A stretch of 64,000 bases of DNA, taken from assembly GCA_017849585.1 (NCBI GenBank), contig JAFIGT010000021.1:124001-188000 (forward strand), in the 5' to 3' direction. Below, one piece after another: positions 54,753 to 62,663 of the stretch (position 1 is its first letter; the number at the start of each line of letters is the position of its first letter). The DNA comes from Verrucomicrobium sp. Lineage in GTDB: Bacteria; Verrucomicrobiota; Verrucomicrobiia; Methylacidiphilales; UBA1321. Both the position numbers and the translations under genes were made by a program. Under the pieces are notes generated by a model. The model did not search any database, was not told where the DNA came from, and was given only the letters and a program-made list of their open reading frames with translations.

Positions 54753-55297
54753 AGTGCGCTCCCGTGCCGGACAAGCCGGATCAGTGGCAGCTCGACTGGA
54801 ACGATTTCGAAGCGCAAATGGCCGCCGGTTCCTTTCAGCGGATGGCCATGCATTACCAATTGCAGGTGGATGACTTGCCGCCCGCCTTGCAGGCGCACTG
54901 GCGGGGGCACCTCGCCGAGGCCAAGGATGTTGAGGCGCTCAAGGAGGAACAGCACTTGCTTGAAGGAGAACGGCTCGCCTGGCGTTCCGAGCGGTTGACG
55001 CTGGTGGAAAAATGGGTGGCGGCGTACGCGAAGTCTGGAATTGGATTGGCTTGGTCGCTGCAGGATCGCGAGGAATTGGAAGGGTTGTTGATGGTCCTCA
55101 ATGACCGGCGGTTGATTCTGGCCGTGGAGCACGGGATAGATGAGACGCTGATGGAAGTGGACCTGGATAACGTCGCCGAGATTCCCTTGCGGCAGGCCCT
55201 GTGGGAAGTGCACGTGCTGGCGCTCTTTCAAGAGCAATGCCTCGCCGCGCTCGCCTTGGCGGAGAACCCTGAAACGAAGAAAGACGACATCCCATGA
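54749..55297 (+). CDS. DUF2017-like protein paired with ClpS
   Basis: DUF2017 proteins of unknown function are encoded directly behind clpS in actinobacteria. The 182-residue product has an N-terminal variable half and a helical C-terminal half. REELEGLLMVLNDRRLILAVEHGI and IPLRQALWEVHVLALFQEQCL match the 'W-L-x-x-LNDLRLALGTRLGI' signature of the family in order and spacing. ATG overlaps the clpS stop (ATGA), so production is coupled. A role as a ClpS cofactor or alternative adaptor is inference from context only. The identification is moderate because the family is divergent. Confidence 0.72.
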   Translation: MKCAPVPDKPDQWQLDWNDFEAQMAAGSFQRMAMHYQLQVDDLPPALQAHWRGHLAEAKDVEALKEEQHLLEGERLAWRSERLTLVEKWVAAYAKSGIGLAWSLQDREELEGLLMVLNDRRLILAVEHGIDETLMEVDLDNVAEIPLRQALWEVHVLALFQEQCLAALALAENPETKKDDIP

Positions 55298-55920
55298 ATC
55301 ATATTAATTTCAACGAATACGACGGATTTATCTTTGACCTCGATGGCACGATTGCCGATACGATGCCGGTCCATTTTCATGCTTGGACCGCCACGCTGGA
55401 GCGCAAGGCAGGACAGCCCAGCCGCTTCACTGAAGCGCTGTTTTACTCCAAGGGAGGAGTTCCGGCACGTGAGATTGTGGCGTGGTTAAATCAGGAGCAT
55501 GGGTATAATTTGCCCATTGAGGAAACGACGGAGGAAAAGGAAAACCTCTTTTTGACATTTCTCAGTGAAGTTCAGCCCATCGAGCCCGTTATTAATGTTG
55601 TGAAGAAATTGGGCAAAGAACGCAAAATGGCGGTCGCCTCGGGCGGTTACACCGAGATCGTGCGCCACACGCTTGAAAAGCTTGGCATGCTCGAATACTT
55701 CCCGGTGCTCGTCGGAGCCGATCAGGTGAAGCAGGGGAAGCCTTCGCCGGAAATATATCTCCGCGCCGCTGAATTGCTCGGGGTGAACCCGAAGAAATGT
55801 CTCGCCTTTGAAGATGGAGAACCGGGTATCATTTCGGCCCGGGCCGCAGGCATGCAGGTCATTGACGTGAAGCCGTACTACTGCGAAGGTCGCAGCTGGT
55901 ACACGATTCCGACGAAGTAA
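55294..55920 (+). CDS. HAD-superfamily hydrolase, beta-phosphoglucomutase-like
   Basis: Such HAD phosphatases act on small phosphometabolites. The 208-residue protein has all catalytic motifs: FDLDGTIADTMPVHFHAW (Asp nucleophile and Asp general acid), VASGG in motif II, Lys in KQGKPSPEIYLRAAELLG, and FEDGEPGIISARAAGM in motif IV. The cap domain is helical. The sequence is closest to the phosphatase branch of the beta-phosphoglucomutase family (YqaB, YvdM-like). Start overlaps the DUF2017 stop by 4 bases; the first bactofilin follows at 21 bases. The substrate is unknown and the link to the operon is only positional. Confidence 0.92.
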   Translation: MNHINFNEYDGFIFDLDGTIADTMPVHFHAWTATLERKAGQPSRFTEALFYSKGGVPAREIVAWLNQEHGYNLPIEETTEEKENLFLTFLSEVQPIEPVINVVKKLGKERKMAVASGGYTEIVRHTLEKLGMLEYFPVLVGADQVKQGKPSPEIYLRAAELLGVNPKKCLAFEDGEPGIISARAAGMQVIDVKPYYCEGRSWYTIPTK

Positions 55921-55941
55921 CATTTCGATGAGGGGAAAGCG

Positions 55942-56235
55942 ATGCCATTGTTCAACCGGGCCAAACCAACCACCACGCACCTCGACGCGTCTGTTCGCGC
56001 CGAGGGTAGTCTGAGTGTGCCCGGCGATCTGGACCTCTATGGCACAATCAAGGGTGGTCCCATTGAGGCGAAAAAGCACATCACGATCCATGCTCGCGCG
56101 ACTGCCAGCGGTCCCTTGAAGAGCCATTCCTTATTGGTTGAACCGGGGGGGCGTTACCGCGGCAAGGTGACGGTGGGGCCGGTGCCGACGGATCTTGTGC
56201 AACGATTCGGACGGGCGCTGGGACTGATCAAATGA
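55942..56235 (+). CDS. Short bactofilin / polymer-forming cytoskeletal protein
   Basis: The 97-residue product consists almost only of the beta-helix core: HLDASVRAEGSLSVPGDLDL, YGTIKGGPIEAKKHITIHAR and a KSHSLLVEPGGRYRGKVTVG-like stretch, with the Gly-rich coil spacing of bactofilins. The last residues are basic and hydrophobic. It lacks the disordered tails of the larger bactofilin at 36.7 kb. It overlaps the Zn-ribbon bactofilin gene by 4 bases, so the two are likely partners. A GAGGGGAAAG segment lies 5 bases before the ATG. Confidence 0.85.
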   Translation: MPLFNRAKPTTTHLDASVRAEGSLSVPGDLDLYGTIKGGPIEAKKHITIHARATASGPLKSHSLLVEPGGRYRGKVTVGPVPTDLVQRFGRALGLIK

Positions 56236-56975
56236 GCGACAAGTTCAAAGTGACCTGCCCCCATTGCGGGAATGTGCAGGAGGAGCCGATGGGGGCGATC
56301 TCCACCTATTGCCGTTCCTGCAAGCAGCACATCCCGATCAAGGGCAACCGCAAGCGCAAGGCGGCGGTGGTGCCGCAAAATACGCGCGTCGTGATCTGCC
56401 GCGAATGTGGTTACACCGACAAGATTGTCTCCCACGCGCTTTCGACCCAGTGCGAGAATTGCAGCACCTATCTCGACCTGCGCAATCATGTCATTCAGGG
56501 CAAATCCGGTCAGAAGCTGGTCACCTATGGGGACGTGACATTTATGCCGGGCAGCACGTACGAAGGACCGCTGGTCCGCGCCAGTAAGATCACCGTCGCG
56601 GGCAAGGTCTCGGCGATTTTACAGGCAGATGTGGAATTGGAAATCCAGGCTGGGGCCAGGATTTCCAATCCGATTCAGTCTCCGCTTATCAAGATCAGGT
56701 CCGGCGCGGAGGTGATCGTCGGGCAGATCAACACCCGCTGTCTGGAGCTGGCTTCTAAACTCCGCGCGAATACGATTACCGCTTCGGAGCAACTGATCAT
56801 TTTGCCCACAGGCATGTTGATCGCTCAGCAGATTTATACCCGCTTCGTCGAGGTGCAGCCCGGAGGTGTCCTCGTGGGGGATCTCACCGTGGAGCCGGGA
56901 GAAGTGGTTCTGGATACGACGCCACCGGCCGAGTCTTCCGAATCGACCGAAGAGGAAGATCCCAAGCTGGTGTAG
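56232..56975 (+). CDS. Bactofilin fused to two N-terminal zinc ribbons
   Basis: The 247-residue protein has an unusual layout. Two CxxC-x14-CxxC modules (Cys9/12/27/30 and Cys56/59/74/77) precede a bactofilin-type beta-helix of about 125 residues (roughly 90-215; e.g. TFMPGSTYEGPLVRASKITV, and VQPGGVLVGDLTVEPGEVV). An acidic tail (SSESTEEEDPKL) closes it. Zinc ribbons are usual in nucleic-acid- or protein-binding proteins, so this is a filament protein with a probable recognition module. It ends the six-gene operon and lies 12 bases before the convergent cobalamin adenosyltransferase gene. Confidence 0.85.
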   Translation: MSDKFKVTCPHCGNVQEEPMGAISTYCRSCKQHIPIKGNRKRKAAVVPQNTRVVICRECGYTDKIVSHALSTQCENCSTYLDLRNHVIQGKSGQKLVTYGDVTFMPGSTYEGPLVRASKITVAGKVSAILQADVELEIQAGARISNPIQSPLIKIRSGAEVIVGQINTRCLELASKLRANTITASEQLIILPTGMLIAQQIYTRFVEVQPGGVLVGDLTVEPGEVVLDTTPPAESSESTEEEDPKLV

Positions 56976-56986
56976 CCCGCCAGCGG

Positions 56987-57538
56987 CTACTTCGCTACGC
57001 CCTGAGGAAAATAGGTTTCCGTATAGCGGGCGAGCAGCCACAGAACGTCCGACAGCCGATTCAGATACTTGATGGCGAGGCTGTGCTCGATCTTGGAAAG
57101 ATCCTGCGTGCCAACCACCAACCGTTCCGCACGGCGGCAAATGGTTCGTGCCACATCAAGCGTTGCGGCGGCGAGGGAATCGCCCGGCGTGGCCCAGCCA
57201 TCAAAGCTAATTTGTTCGCTCTCCACCTTGGTCACCAATTCGTCCAGATGCGCCAGAGCCTCCGGACGTAGCTTCGGATAGCGTTCATCTTTGCGGTAGC
57301 GTTCGATATCCTCCATCGCTGTGGCCAGTTCGCCCATGAGCGGTACGAGCTGCTTCTGGATCTTGAATAATTCCTCCTTGATCCAGGCGCAAGGCGTCGT
57401 GGCGCGGGCCATCCCGATCTGGCTGGAGAGTTCATCCACCGTGCCATAAGTCTCGACCCGTGGATTGGTCTTCGATACGCGGCGTCCATACATTAAACCC
57501 GTGGCGCCCAAATCCCCCGTGCGTGTGGCAATCGACAT
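56987..57538 (-). CDS. Cob(I)alamin adenosyltransferase, PduO/EutT-type (ATR)
   Basis: The enzyme adenosylates cob(I)alamin with ATP to give coenzyme B12. The 183-residue protein shows the N-terminal ATP-binding segment TRTGDLGATGLMYGRRVSK. VDELSSQIGMARA, SLAAATLDVARTICRRAERL and YLNRLSDVLWLLARY follow, the features of the PduO/MMAB ATR family. The length agrees with the family. It is encoded alone, divergent from a short gene at 57623, and convergent with the bactofilin operon. No cobalamin riboswitch or cobalamin pathway gene lies nearby. Confidence 0.95.
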   Translation of the reverse strand: MSIATRTGDLGATGLMYGRRVSKTNPRVETYGTVDELSSQIGMARATTPCAWIKEELFKIQKQLVPLMGELATAMEDIERYRKDERYPKLRPEALAHLDELVTKVESEQISFDGWATPGDSLAAATLDVARTICRRAERLVVGTQDLSKIEHSLAIKYLNRLSDVLWLLARYTETYFPQGVAK

Positions 57539-57622
57539 GTCTTTTTAATCGCATGAAATTGTCCGCGACACGACAAGTTTTTTTGCTAAGACAGTGTGGT
57601 AGCTAATGAGGTCTGTCTCCCT

Positions 57623-57802
57623 ATGAGTGGAAAATTAATTGCCGCCTTGCTGTTGATCGGGGTTCTCATTCTGATCGTGATTTTTAATTCCGGTCCGGTC
57701 TCGCTCAATCTTCTCTTCGCTGAATTGCGCGTGGCCAAACCGATACTCATCTTTGGCACTTTCGTCGGCGGTCTCATCACCGGCGCGTTGCTTAAACAAT
57801 AG
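57623..57802 (+). CDS. Small LapA-like (DUF1049) membrane protein
   Basis: The ATG at 57623 (GAGG 10 bases upstream) gives 59 residues. It has two hydrophobic segments separated by a short polar stretch: LIAALLLIGVLILIVIF, then NSGPVSLNLLFAEL and a second segment ILIFGTFVGGLITGALL. The pattern N-x-x-P-V-x-L-x-L/x-F resembles the LapA/DUF1049 family linked to LPS assembly in enterobacteria. The gene is too short for a firm family assignment. The M24 peptidase gene starts 25 bases downstream and may share its transcript. Confidence 0.7.
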   Translation: MSGKLIAALLLIGVLILIVIFNSGPVSLNLLFAELRVAKPILIFGTFVGGLITGALLKQ

Positions 57803-57827
57803 CCACTTTGGCGGCCTTCGTTTTCTT

Positions 57828-58931
57828 ATGAAAAAAGCCCGGATGATCTATGCCTCCAGCGAGGCCGATGCGGATATTCTTTACGCCACCCGTCATTTCG
57901 TGCCTGATCCGTTTCTCTGGTGGGAATGGCGGGGGCGGACGCACGTGGTGATGAGTCCTCTCGAAATTGATCGTGCCCGTAAGTCGAAGCACATCGACCA
58001 TGTACATGCACCGGAAGAATTCATTCTCAAAGGCACCAGCGCCGGTACGGCGCAATTGATTGTGGAGATTGCCCGCAAGCAAAAGTTCAATGCGGCCACG
58101 GTACCTGCCAGCTTCCCCTTGGGACTGGCCTGCGAATTGAAGGAACTCGGTTTCCACGTCGATGTGGCGGAAGGGGCGTTCTTCCCGCAGCGACAGTTCA
58201 AGACGGCTGACGAGGTGAAAAAATTGACCGTGGCGCTGCGTGTGGCCGAGGCGGGTCTGGCGCGCGGTTTTGAAGTGCTGCGGCAGACGAAGATCGGTAC
58301 AAGGGGAGTGCTGCGCTGGGGCAATGCGGTGCTCACCAGTGAAATTCTGCGGGGTGAGATCGACGCGGTGGTGGTGAAAAAAGGCGGACTGCCCGCGAAC
58401 ACCATCGTCGCGGGTGGCGATCAGGCCTGCGATCCGCATGAACGCGGCTCGGGTCCCCTCCGTGCGAACGAGACGATCATCATGGATATTTTTCCGCGTC
58501 ACCAAGCGACCGGCTATTTTGGCGATCTCACCCGCACCGTGATTCGCGGTCGCGCTTCCGACGCGCAGAAAAAACTCTACTTCACCGTGGCCGAGGGCAA
58601 ACGCTGGGTGCAAAAGCAGATGAAGCCCGGTGTGGACGGCAAAAAACTGCACGAAGCGCTGGTGCAACGGTTCACTGAGGCGGGCTTTCCGACGGAAAAG
58701 CGCAAGGGTCGCTGGGTCGGCTTTTTTCATGGCACGGGCCATGGCCTCGGATTGGAGATTCACGAATCTCCCCGCTTCGCAGCGGGGAAGTTCAAGAAGG
58801 GATTGGCCCTCACGGTCGAACCCGGTCTCTACTATCCCGGCCTTGGCGGCGTCCGGCTCGAAGACGTGGTCATCCTCCAAACGGGCGGGATTTTCAATCT
58901 GACCACGGCGCCGCAGTTTTTGGAGATCTGA
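57828..58931 (+). CDS. M24-family metallopeptidase, Xaa-Pro aminopeptidase-like
   Basis: Family M24 peptidases (pita-bread fold) remove N-terminal residues next to proline. The ATG at 57828 gives 367 residues: an N-terminal domain of about 130 residues and the catalytic domain. Metal ligands are visible in order: Asp in IMDIFPRH, Asp in YFGDLTRTVI, His in HGTGHGLGLE, Glu in ALTVEPGLYYP, and Glu in VRLEDVVIL. The substrate-binding His is in HEEP-like HESPRF. The length and motifs agree with PepP/PepQ-type enzymes. It is convergent with pyrD by 8 bases. Confidence 0.93.
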   Translation: MKKARMIYASSEADADILYATRHFVPDPFLWWEWRGRTHVVMSPLEIDRARKSKHIDHVHAPEEFILKGTSAGTAQLIVEIARKQKFNAATVPASFPLGLACELKELGFHVDVAEGAFFPQRQFKTADEVKKLTVALRVAEAGLARGFEVLRQTKIGTRGVLRWGNAVLTSEILRGEIDAVVVKKGGLPANTIVAGGDQACDPHERGSGPLRANETIIMDIFPRHQATGYFGDLTRTVIRGRASDAQKKLYFTVAEGKRWVQKQMKPGVDGKKLHEALVQRFTEAGFPTEKRKGRWVGFFHGTGHGLGLEIHESPRFAAGKFKKGLALTVEPGLYYPGLGGVRLEDVVILQTGGIFNLTTAPQFLEI

Positions 58932-58939
58932 CGGAAGGC

Positions 58940-59941
58940 CTACAGCTTGTTGCAGATTTGGCGCACGATGAACGGACCTTCGTAGATGAAACCGGTGTAG
59001 ATTTGCAGGAGAGAGGCACCTGCATCGAGTTTCTCCCGGGCGTCATCGGCGGTGAAGATGCCCCCCACGCCGATGATTGGCAGTTTGCCGCCGGTGGCGC
59101 GGCTGATGAAGCGAATGATCTCCGTGCTGCGCTGACGCAGTGGCGCACCGCTTAATCCACCTTCCTCCTTCAGCGAAACAGAGGATTTATCAATGGTCGT
59201 GTTCGTTGCGATGATGCCGTGGAGGTGATTCTCTGCAATGCATTCGAGAACCGACATGATTTCTTTTTCGTCAAGGTCCGGCGCGATTTTGATCACGACC
59301 GGTTTGCTATCGGCGCCAAGATTGGCTTCCACGATAGGCCGCACGAGTGCATTTAGCGCATCCTTTTGCTGGAGCAAGCGCAGGCCGGGGGTGTTGGGGG
59401 AGCTGATATTGATGGCGAAATAGTCGGCGTAGGGGCGCAGGGCGAGAAAGCTTTCGAGATAGTCCTTGCCGGCTTCCTCCAGCGAGGTGGTTTTCTGTTT
59501 GCCGATGTTAATGCCAATCGGAATCTTGGGCCAGCGACCGGATTGCTTTAAGGCTTCAAGGCGGCAGGTGATTGCTTCCAAGCCATCGTTGGGAAAGCCC
59601 ATGCGGTTGATCAGTGCCTGGCTTGATGGAATGCGGAAGATGCGTGGCTTGGGATTGCCCGGTTGCGGCTTGGGCGTGATCGTGCCGATTTCCGCGTAGC
59701 CGAAGCCGAGGCTTTCCCATGCGGGCAGGGCGACAGCATCCTTGTCGAAACCGGCGGCAATGCCGATCGGATTGCCGAAGTTAAGACCCCAGAGTTTTGT
59801 TTCTAGCTTGGGATTGGCCACCTTGGCATAGGTCGCGAGCGATTGATGAAAGAGCGGGACGCGGAGCGCGGTGAGGGCGAGGTGGTGGACACACTCGGGG
59901 TTGAGCTGAAAGAACAGCGGGCGGATGACGTTCTTGTACAT
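58940..59941 (-). CDS. pyrD: Dihydroorotate dehydrogenase (quinone), class 2
   Basis: PyrD oxidises dihydroorotate to orotate in pyrimidine synthesis and passes electrons to quinone at the membrane. The ATG at 59941 gives 333 residues. An N-terminal amphipathic segment (YKNVIRPLFFQLNPECVHHLA) is typical of class 2, as is the serine base in YFAINISSPNTPGLR. NPIGIAAGFDKDAVAL, IATNTTIDKS and GGIFTADDAREKLDAGASLLQIYTGF are the FMN-binding parts. It lies 5 bases downstream of mnmE on the same strand. It is convergent with the M24 gene. Confidence 0.97.
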   Translation of the reverse strand: MYKNVIRPLFFQLNPECVHHLALTALRVPLFHQSLATYAKVANPKLETKLWGLNFGNPIGIAAGFDKDAVALPAWESLGFGYAEIGTITPKPQPGNPKPRIFRIPSSQALINRMGFPNDGLEAITCRLEALKQSGRWPKIPIGINIGKQKTTSLEEAGKDYLESFLALRPYADYFAINISSPNTPGLRLLQQKDALNALVRPIVEANLGADSKPVVIKIAPDLDEKEIMSVLECIAENHLHGIIATNTTIDKSSVSLKEEGGLSGAPLRQRSTEIIRFISRATGGKLPIIGVGGIFTADDAREKLDAGASLLQIYTGFIYEGPFIVRQICNKL

Positions 59942-59946
59942 GAGTT

Positions 59947-61284
59947 CTATTTTCCGATGCAAAAATTCTTGAAGAGTTGATCGAGGATATCCTCGTTCGT
60001 GGCCAATCCCACTATCTGACCAATTTCATTCAGCGCGGCGCGAAGATCAATGCTAATCAACTCGGGAGCGAGTCCCCCCGTGAGTCCCGATGCGGCCCGG
60101 CCGAGGGCCTCCTCGGCGCGGTGCAGGGCCGCTTCCTGACGGGCATTGATGGTCAGCCAGCCGGTATCGGCGGGTCGTTGGGAGCCGATCAGCCGCTTTT
60201 CGATGGTGTCTTCCAATTCGGTTAAGCCCTGACTGGTTCGCGTGGAAACGGCAAGAGCGTTTTGATGGTCGGGATGTCGCCCCAGATCGACCTTGTTGGC
60301 GACGGGGAGATAGAGCCGGTCCTGCAGCGAGGTTTGCAACTCCGCGTCGAACGCGGTCAGCGCGTGAGGCGCTTCGAAAACGTGTAGAATCAGGTCGGCC
60401 CGTTGCGCGACGGACTGGGCGCGGCGCACGCCCTCGGCTTCGATTTCGTCGTGGGTCTCGCGTTGTCCCGCCGTGTCGACGAGCAGCAGACGAAAACCGC
60501 GCACGTTGCATTCCGCTTCAATGGTGTCGCGGGTCGTGCCGGGCGTGGCGGAAACAATGGCGCGGCTTTCGCGCAGGAGGGCGTTGAGGAGACTCGATTT
60601 GCCGACATTCGGCGCACCGACGATGGCCGTGGTGATGCCTTCGCGCAGGATGCGGCCCAGCGGGGCGGTTTGCAGCAGGGCAATCACTTCCTGTCGCATT
60701 GTGTCGATGCGACCGAGGAACGTTTCGCCGGTCTCGGGTTCGATGTCTTCCTCGGGGAAATCGATGTAGGCTTCGAGATGGGCGAGGAGGTCGATGAGTT
60801 GGTGGCGGAGCTGATTCAACTTCTCCGCGAGCCGACCTTCCTTCATCGCCTGCGCGCCAACGAGGGCGCGTTCGGTGCTGGCATGGATCAGATCGAGCAC
60901 GGCCTCCGCTTGGGTGAGATCGAGCTTGCCGTTGAGGAACGCGCGCTGGGTGAATTCTCCGGGCTCGGCGGGACGCGCGCCCTGATGGATGAAAGCCTGT
61001 AGGATATTTTGCGCAATGAGCGGATTGCCGTGGCAGGAAATCTCCATCGTGTCTTCGCCCGTGAAAGAATGTGGCCCTTTCCAATAGGTCGCGACGGCTT
61101 CGTCGAGGAGTTGTCCTTGATCCCGCAAATGGACGAACACGGCGTGCTGCGGCGTCCACTCGCGGGGTGCGGCGAGCAATGTGTTCGTATAGGCGACGAC
61201 GTCGGGACCGCTCAGCCGGATGACCGCGAGGGCGCTGATGCCGGGCGGCGTGCTGAGGGCGATGATGGTGTCGGTGGCGCTCAT
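59947..61284 (-). CDS. mnmE: tRNA modification GTPase MnmE
   Basis: MnmE works with MnmG to make the (carboxymethyl)aminomethyl modification at U34 of some tRNAs. The 445-residue protein contains the formyl-THF-binding N-terminal domain (DTIIALSTPPGISALAVIRLSG, and CHGNPLIAQNIL). The G domain has GAPNVGKSSLLNAL, TPGTTRD, LVDTAGQRE and ANKVDL. The C terminus ends in FCIGK, the conserved Cys-Ile-Gly-Lys. It overlaps the chrA stop by 4 bases. The minus-strand run plsC-chrA-mnmE-pyrD is closely spaced and may be one transcript. Confidence 0.97.
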   Translation of the reverse strand: MSATDTIIALSTPPGISALAVIRLSGPDVVAYTNTLLAAPREWTPQHAVFVHLRDQGQLLDEAVATYWKGPHSFTGEDTMEISCHGNPLIAQNILQAFIHQGARPAEPGEFTQRAFLNGKLDLTQAEAVLDLIHASTERALVGAQAMKEGRLAEKLNQLRHQLIDLLAHLEAYIDFPEEDIEPETGETFLGRIDTMRQEVIALLQTAPLGRILREGITTAIVGAPNVGKSSLLNALLRESRAIVSATPGTTRDTIEAECNVRGFRLLLVDTAGQRETHDEIEAEGVRRAQSVAQRADLILHVFEAPHALTAFDAELQTSLQDRLYLPVANKVDLGRHPDHQNALAVSTRTSQGLTELEDTIEKRLIGSQRPADTGWLTINARQEAALHRAEEALGRAASGLTGGLAPELISIDLRAALNEIGQIVGLATNEDILDQLFKNFCIGK

Positions 61285-62663
61285 GAAAGGTAGGAATGGA
61301 GAATGCCAATCAAACCGAACGCGGGCACGAGATAAATCACGTCGATCTTCACTTTTTGCAAGCCCACGAAGCCAATGATGCTCATGAACAGCACAAATGA
61401 ATCGATCTGGAACGAACTGGCGTAACTGCTGGAGCGGCCCATGGTGCTCTCGGTGATTTGCACCGAAGTGAAGAGCGCATGCACGGCGAACCAGACGGCG
61501 AGGTTGAGGATCACGCCCACCACGGCGGCGGTTACGGCATTGAGCGCGTTCGTCAGGGCGGTGACTCGGCGCATCTTTTCAATATATGGTGCCCCCGCGA
61601 AAATAAAGAGAAACGATGGCGCAAAGGTCACCCACGTGGTCATGATCGCGCCGAGAATCGCGGCAACGAGGGCGGGCAGATCGCCGGGATTTTGCCACGC
61701 ACCGACAAAGCCGACGAATTGCAATACCATGATCAGCGGGCCGGGTGTGGTCTCCGCGAGGGCGAGGCCATCAAGCATTTGCAGTGGCGAAAGCCATTGG
61801 TAGACATCGACCGCCTGCTGGCCGACATAGGGCAGCACCGCATACGCGCCGCCGAAGGTAATGAGCGCCGCTTTGCTGAAGAAGAGCCCTTCCTTTGTGA
61901 TGGTATGGCTCCAGCCGAGAATCCATCCAGCAAGCAGCACAGGCGTTAACCAGACGACAATGCCGAGCGCAATTCGCTGGGCGAGTTGCCTGACGTCTAT
62001 GTGTCGAGAGGGGAGCGCTGCCGCCGGTCCTGGAGCTGCCATGGTGGGTGGGTGCGCGCTGCGGTTGTGTTGGAAATGACCCGGAAAGAAATGACCGCCA
62101 ATCCAGCCGATCAACCCCGCGCCGAACACAATGGCGGGGAACGGTGCTTTGAGAAAATAGATGGCGACGAAAGAGAGGCCCGCAATCGCCCACAGCGTAC
62201 GCGTTTTGAGTGCGCGTTGGCCGACGCGCAGTACCGCGACGGCGACAATGGCGATGACCGCTGGTTTCAATCCATAGAAGAACGCCGCGATCCAGGCGAT
62301 CTTGCCGAACGCCATGTAAATCCAGCTCAGGGCGAGCAGCAACACCGCCGCGGGGAGCACAAAAAGAATGCCCGCCGCCAGTCCACCGCGTGTGCCGTGC
62401 ATCAACCAGCCGATATAGGTGGCGAGCTGTTGTGCTTCGGGGCCAGGCAGCAGCATGCAGTAATTCAGCGCGTGGAGGAATCGCTCTTCACTGATCCACT
62501 TGCGCTTATCCACGATCTCCGTGTGCATGAGCGCGATTTGACCCGAGGGGCCGCCGAAGCTGACGAGTCCCAGCTTAAACCAAAAGCGGAGCGCTTCTTT
62601 GAATGTCGGCAGGGCGACTGGTGAGGGCGTGGGGACTGGAGGCAACTCAGGCGTTGTGGCCAT
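61281..62663 (-). CDS. chrA: Chromate transporter (ChrA/CHR family), two-domain form
   Basis: CHR proteins export chromate by sulfate/chromate-type antiport; many members in non-resistant organisms have unknown natural substrates. The 460-residue protein has two homologous halves of about six membrane helices each. The first half has FKLGLVSFGGPSGQIALMHTEIV, the second has FFSKAALITFGGAYAVLPYVGQQAVD. LALAETTPGPLIMVLQFVGFVGA is the conserved Glu-Thr-Thr-Pro-Gly-Pro motif. Start overlaps the plsC-like gene's stop by 17 bases, and its stop overlaps mnmE by 4 bases. Chromate resistance in this organism is inference. Confidence 0.92.
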   Translation of the reverse strand: MATTPELPPVPTPSPVALPTFKEALRFWFKLGLVSFGGPSGQIALMHTEIVDKRKWISEERFLHALNYCMLLPGPEAQQLATYIGWLMHGTRGGLAAGILFVLPAAVLLLALSWIYMAFGKIAWIAAFFYGLKPAVIAIVAVAVLRVGQRALKTRTLWAIAGLSFVAIYFLKAPFPAIVFGAGLIGWIGGHFFPGHFQHNRSAHPPTMAAPGPAAALPSRHIDVRQLAQRIALGIVVWLTPVLLAGWILGWSHTITKEGLFFSKAALITFGGAYAVLPYVGQQAVDVYQWLSPLQMLDGLALAETTPGPLIMVLQFVGFVGAWQNPGDLPALVAAILGAIMTTWVTFAPSFLFIFAGAPYIEKMRRVTALTNALNAVTAAVVGVILNLAVWFAVHALFTSVQITESTMGRSSSYASSFQIDSFVLFMSIIGFVGLQKVKIDVIYLVPAFGLIGILHSYLS

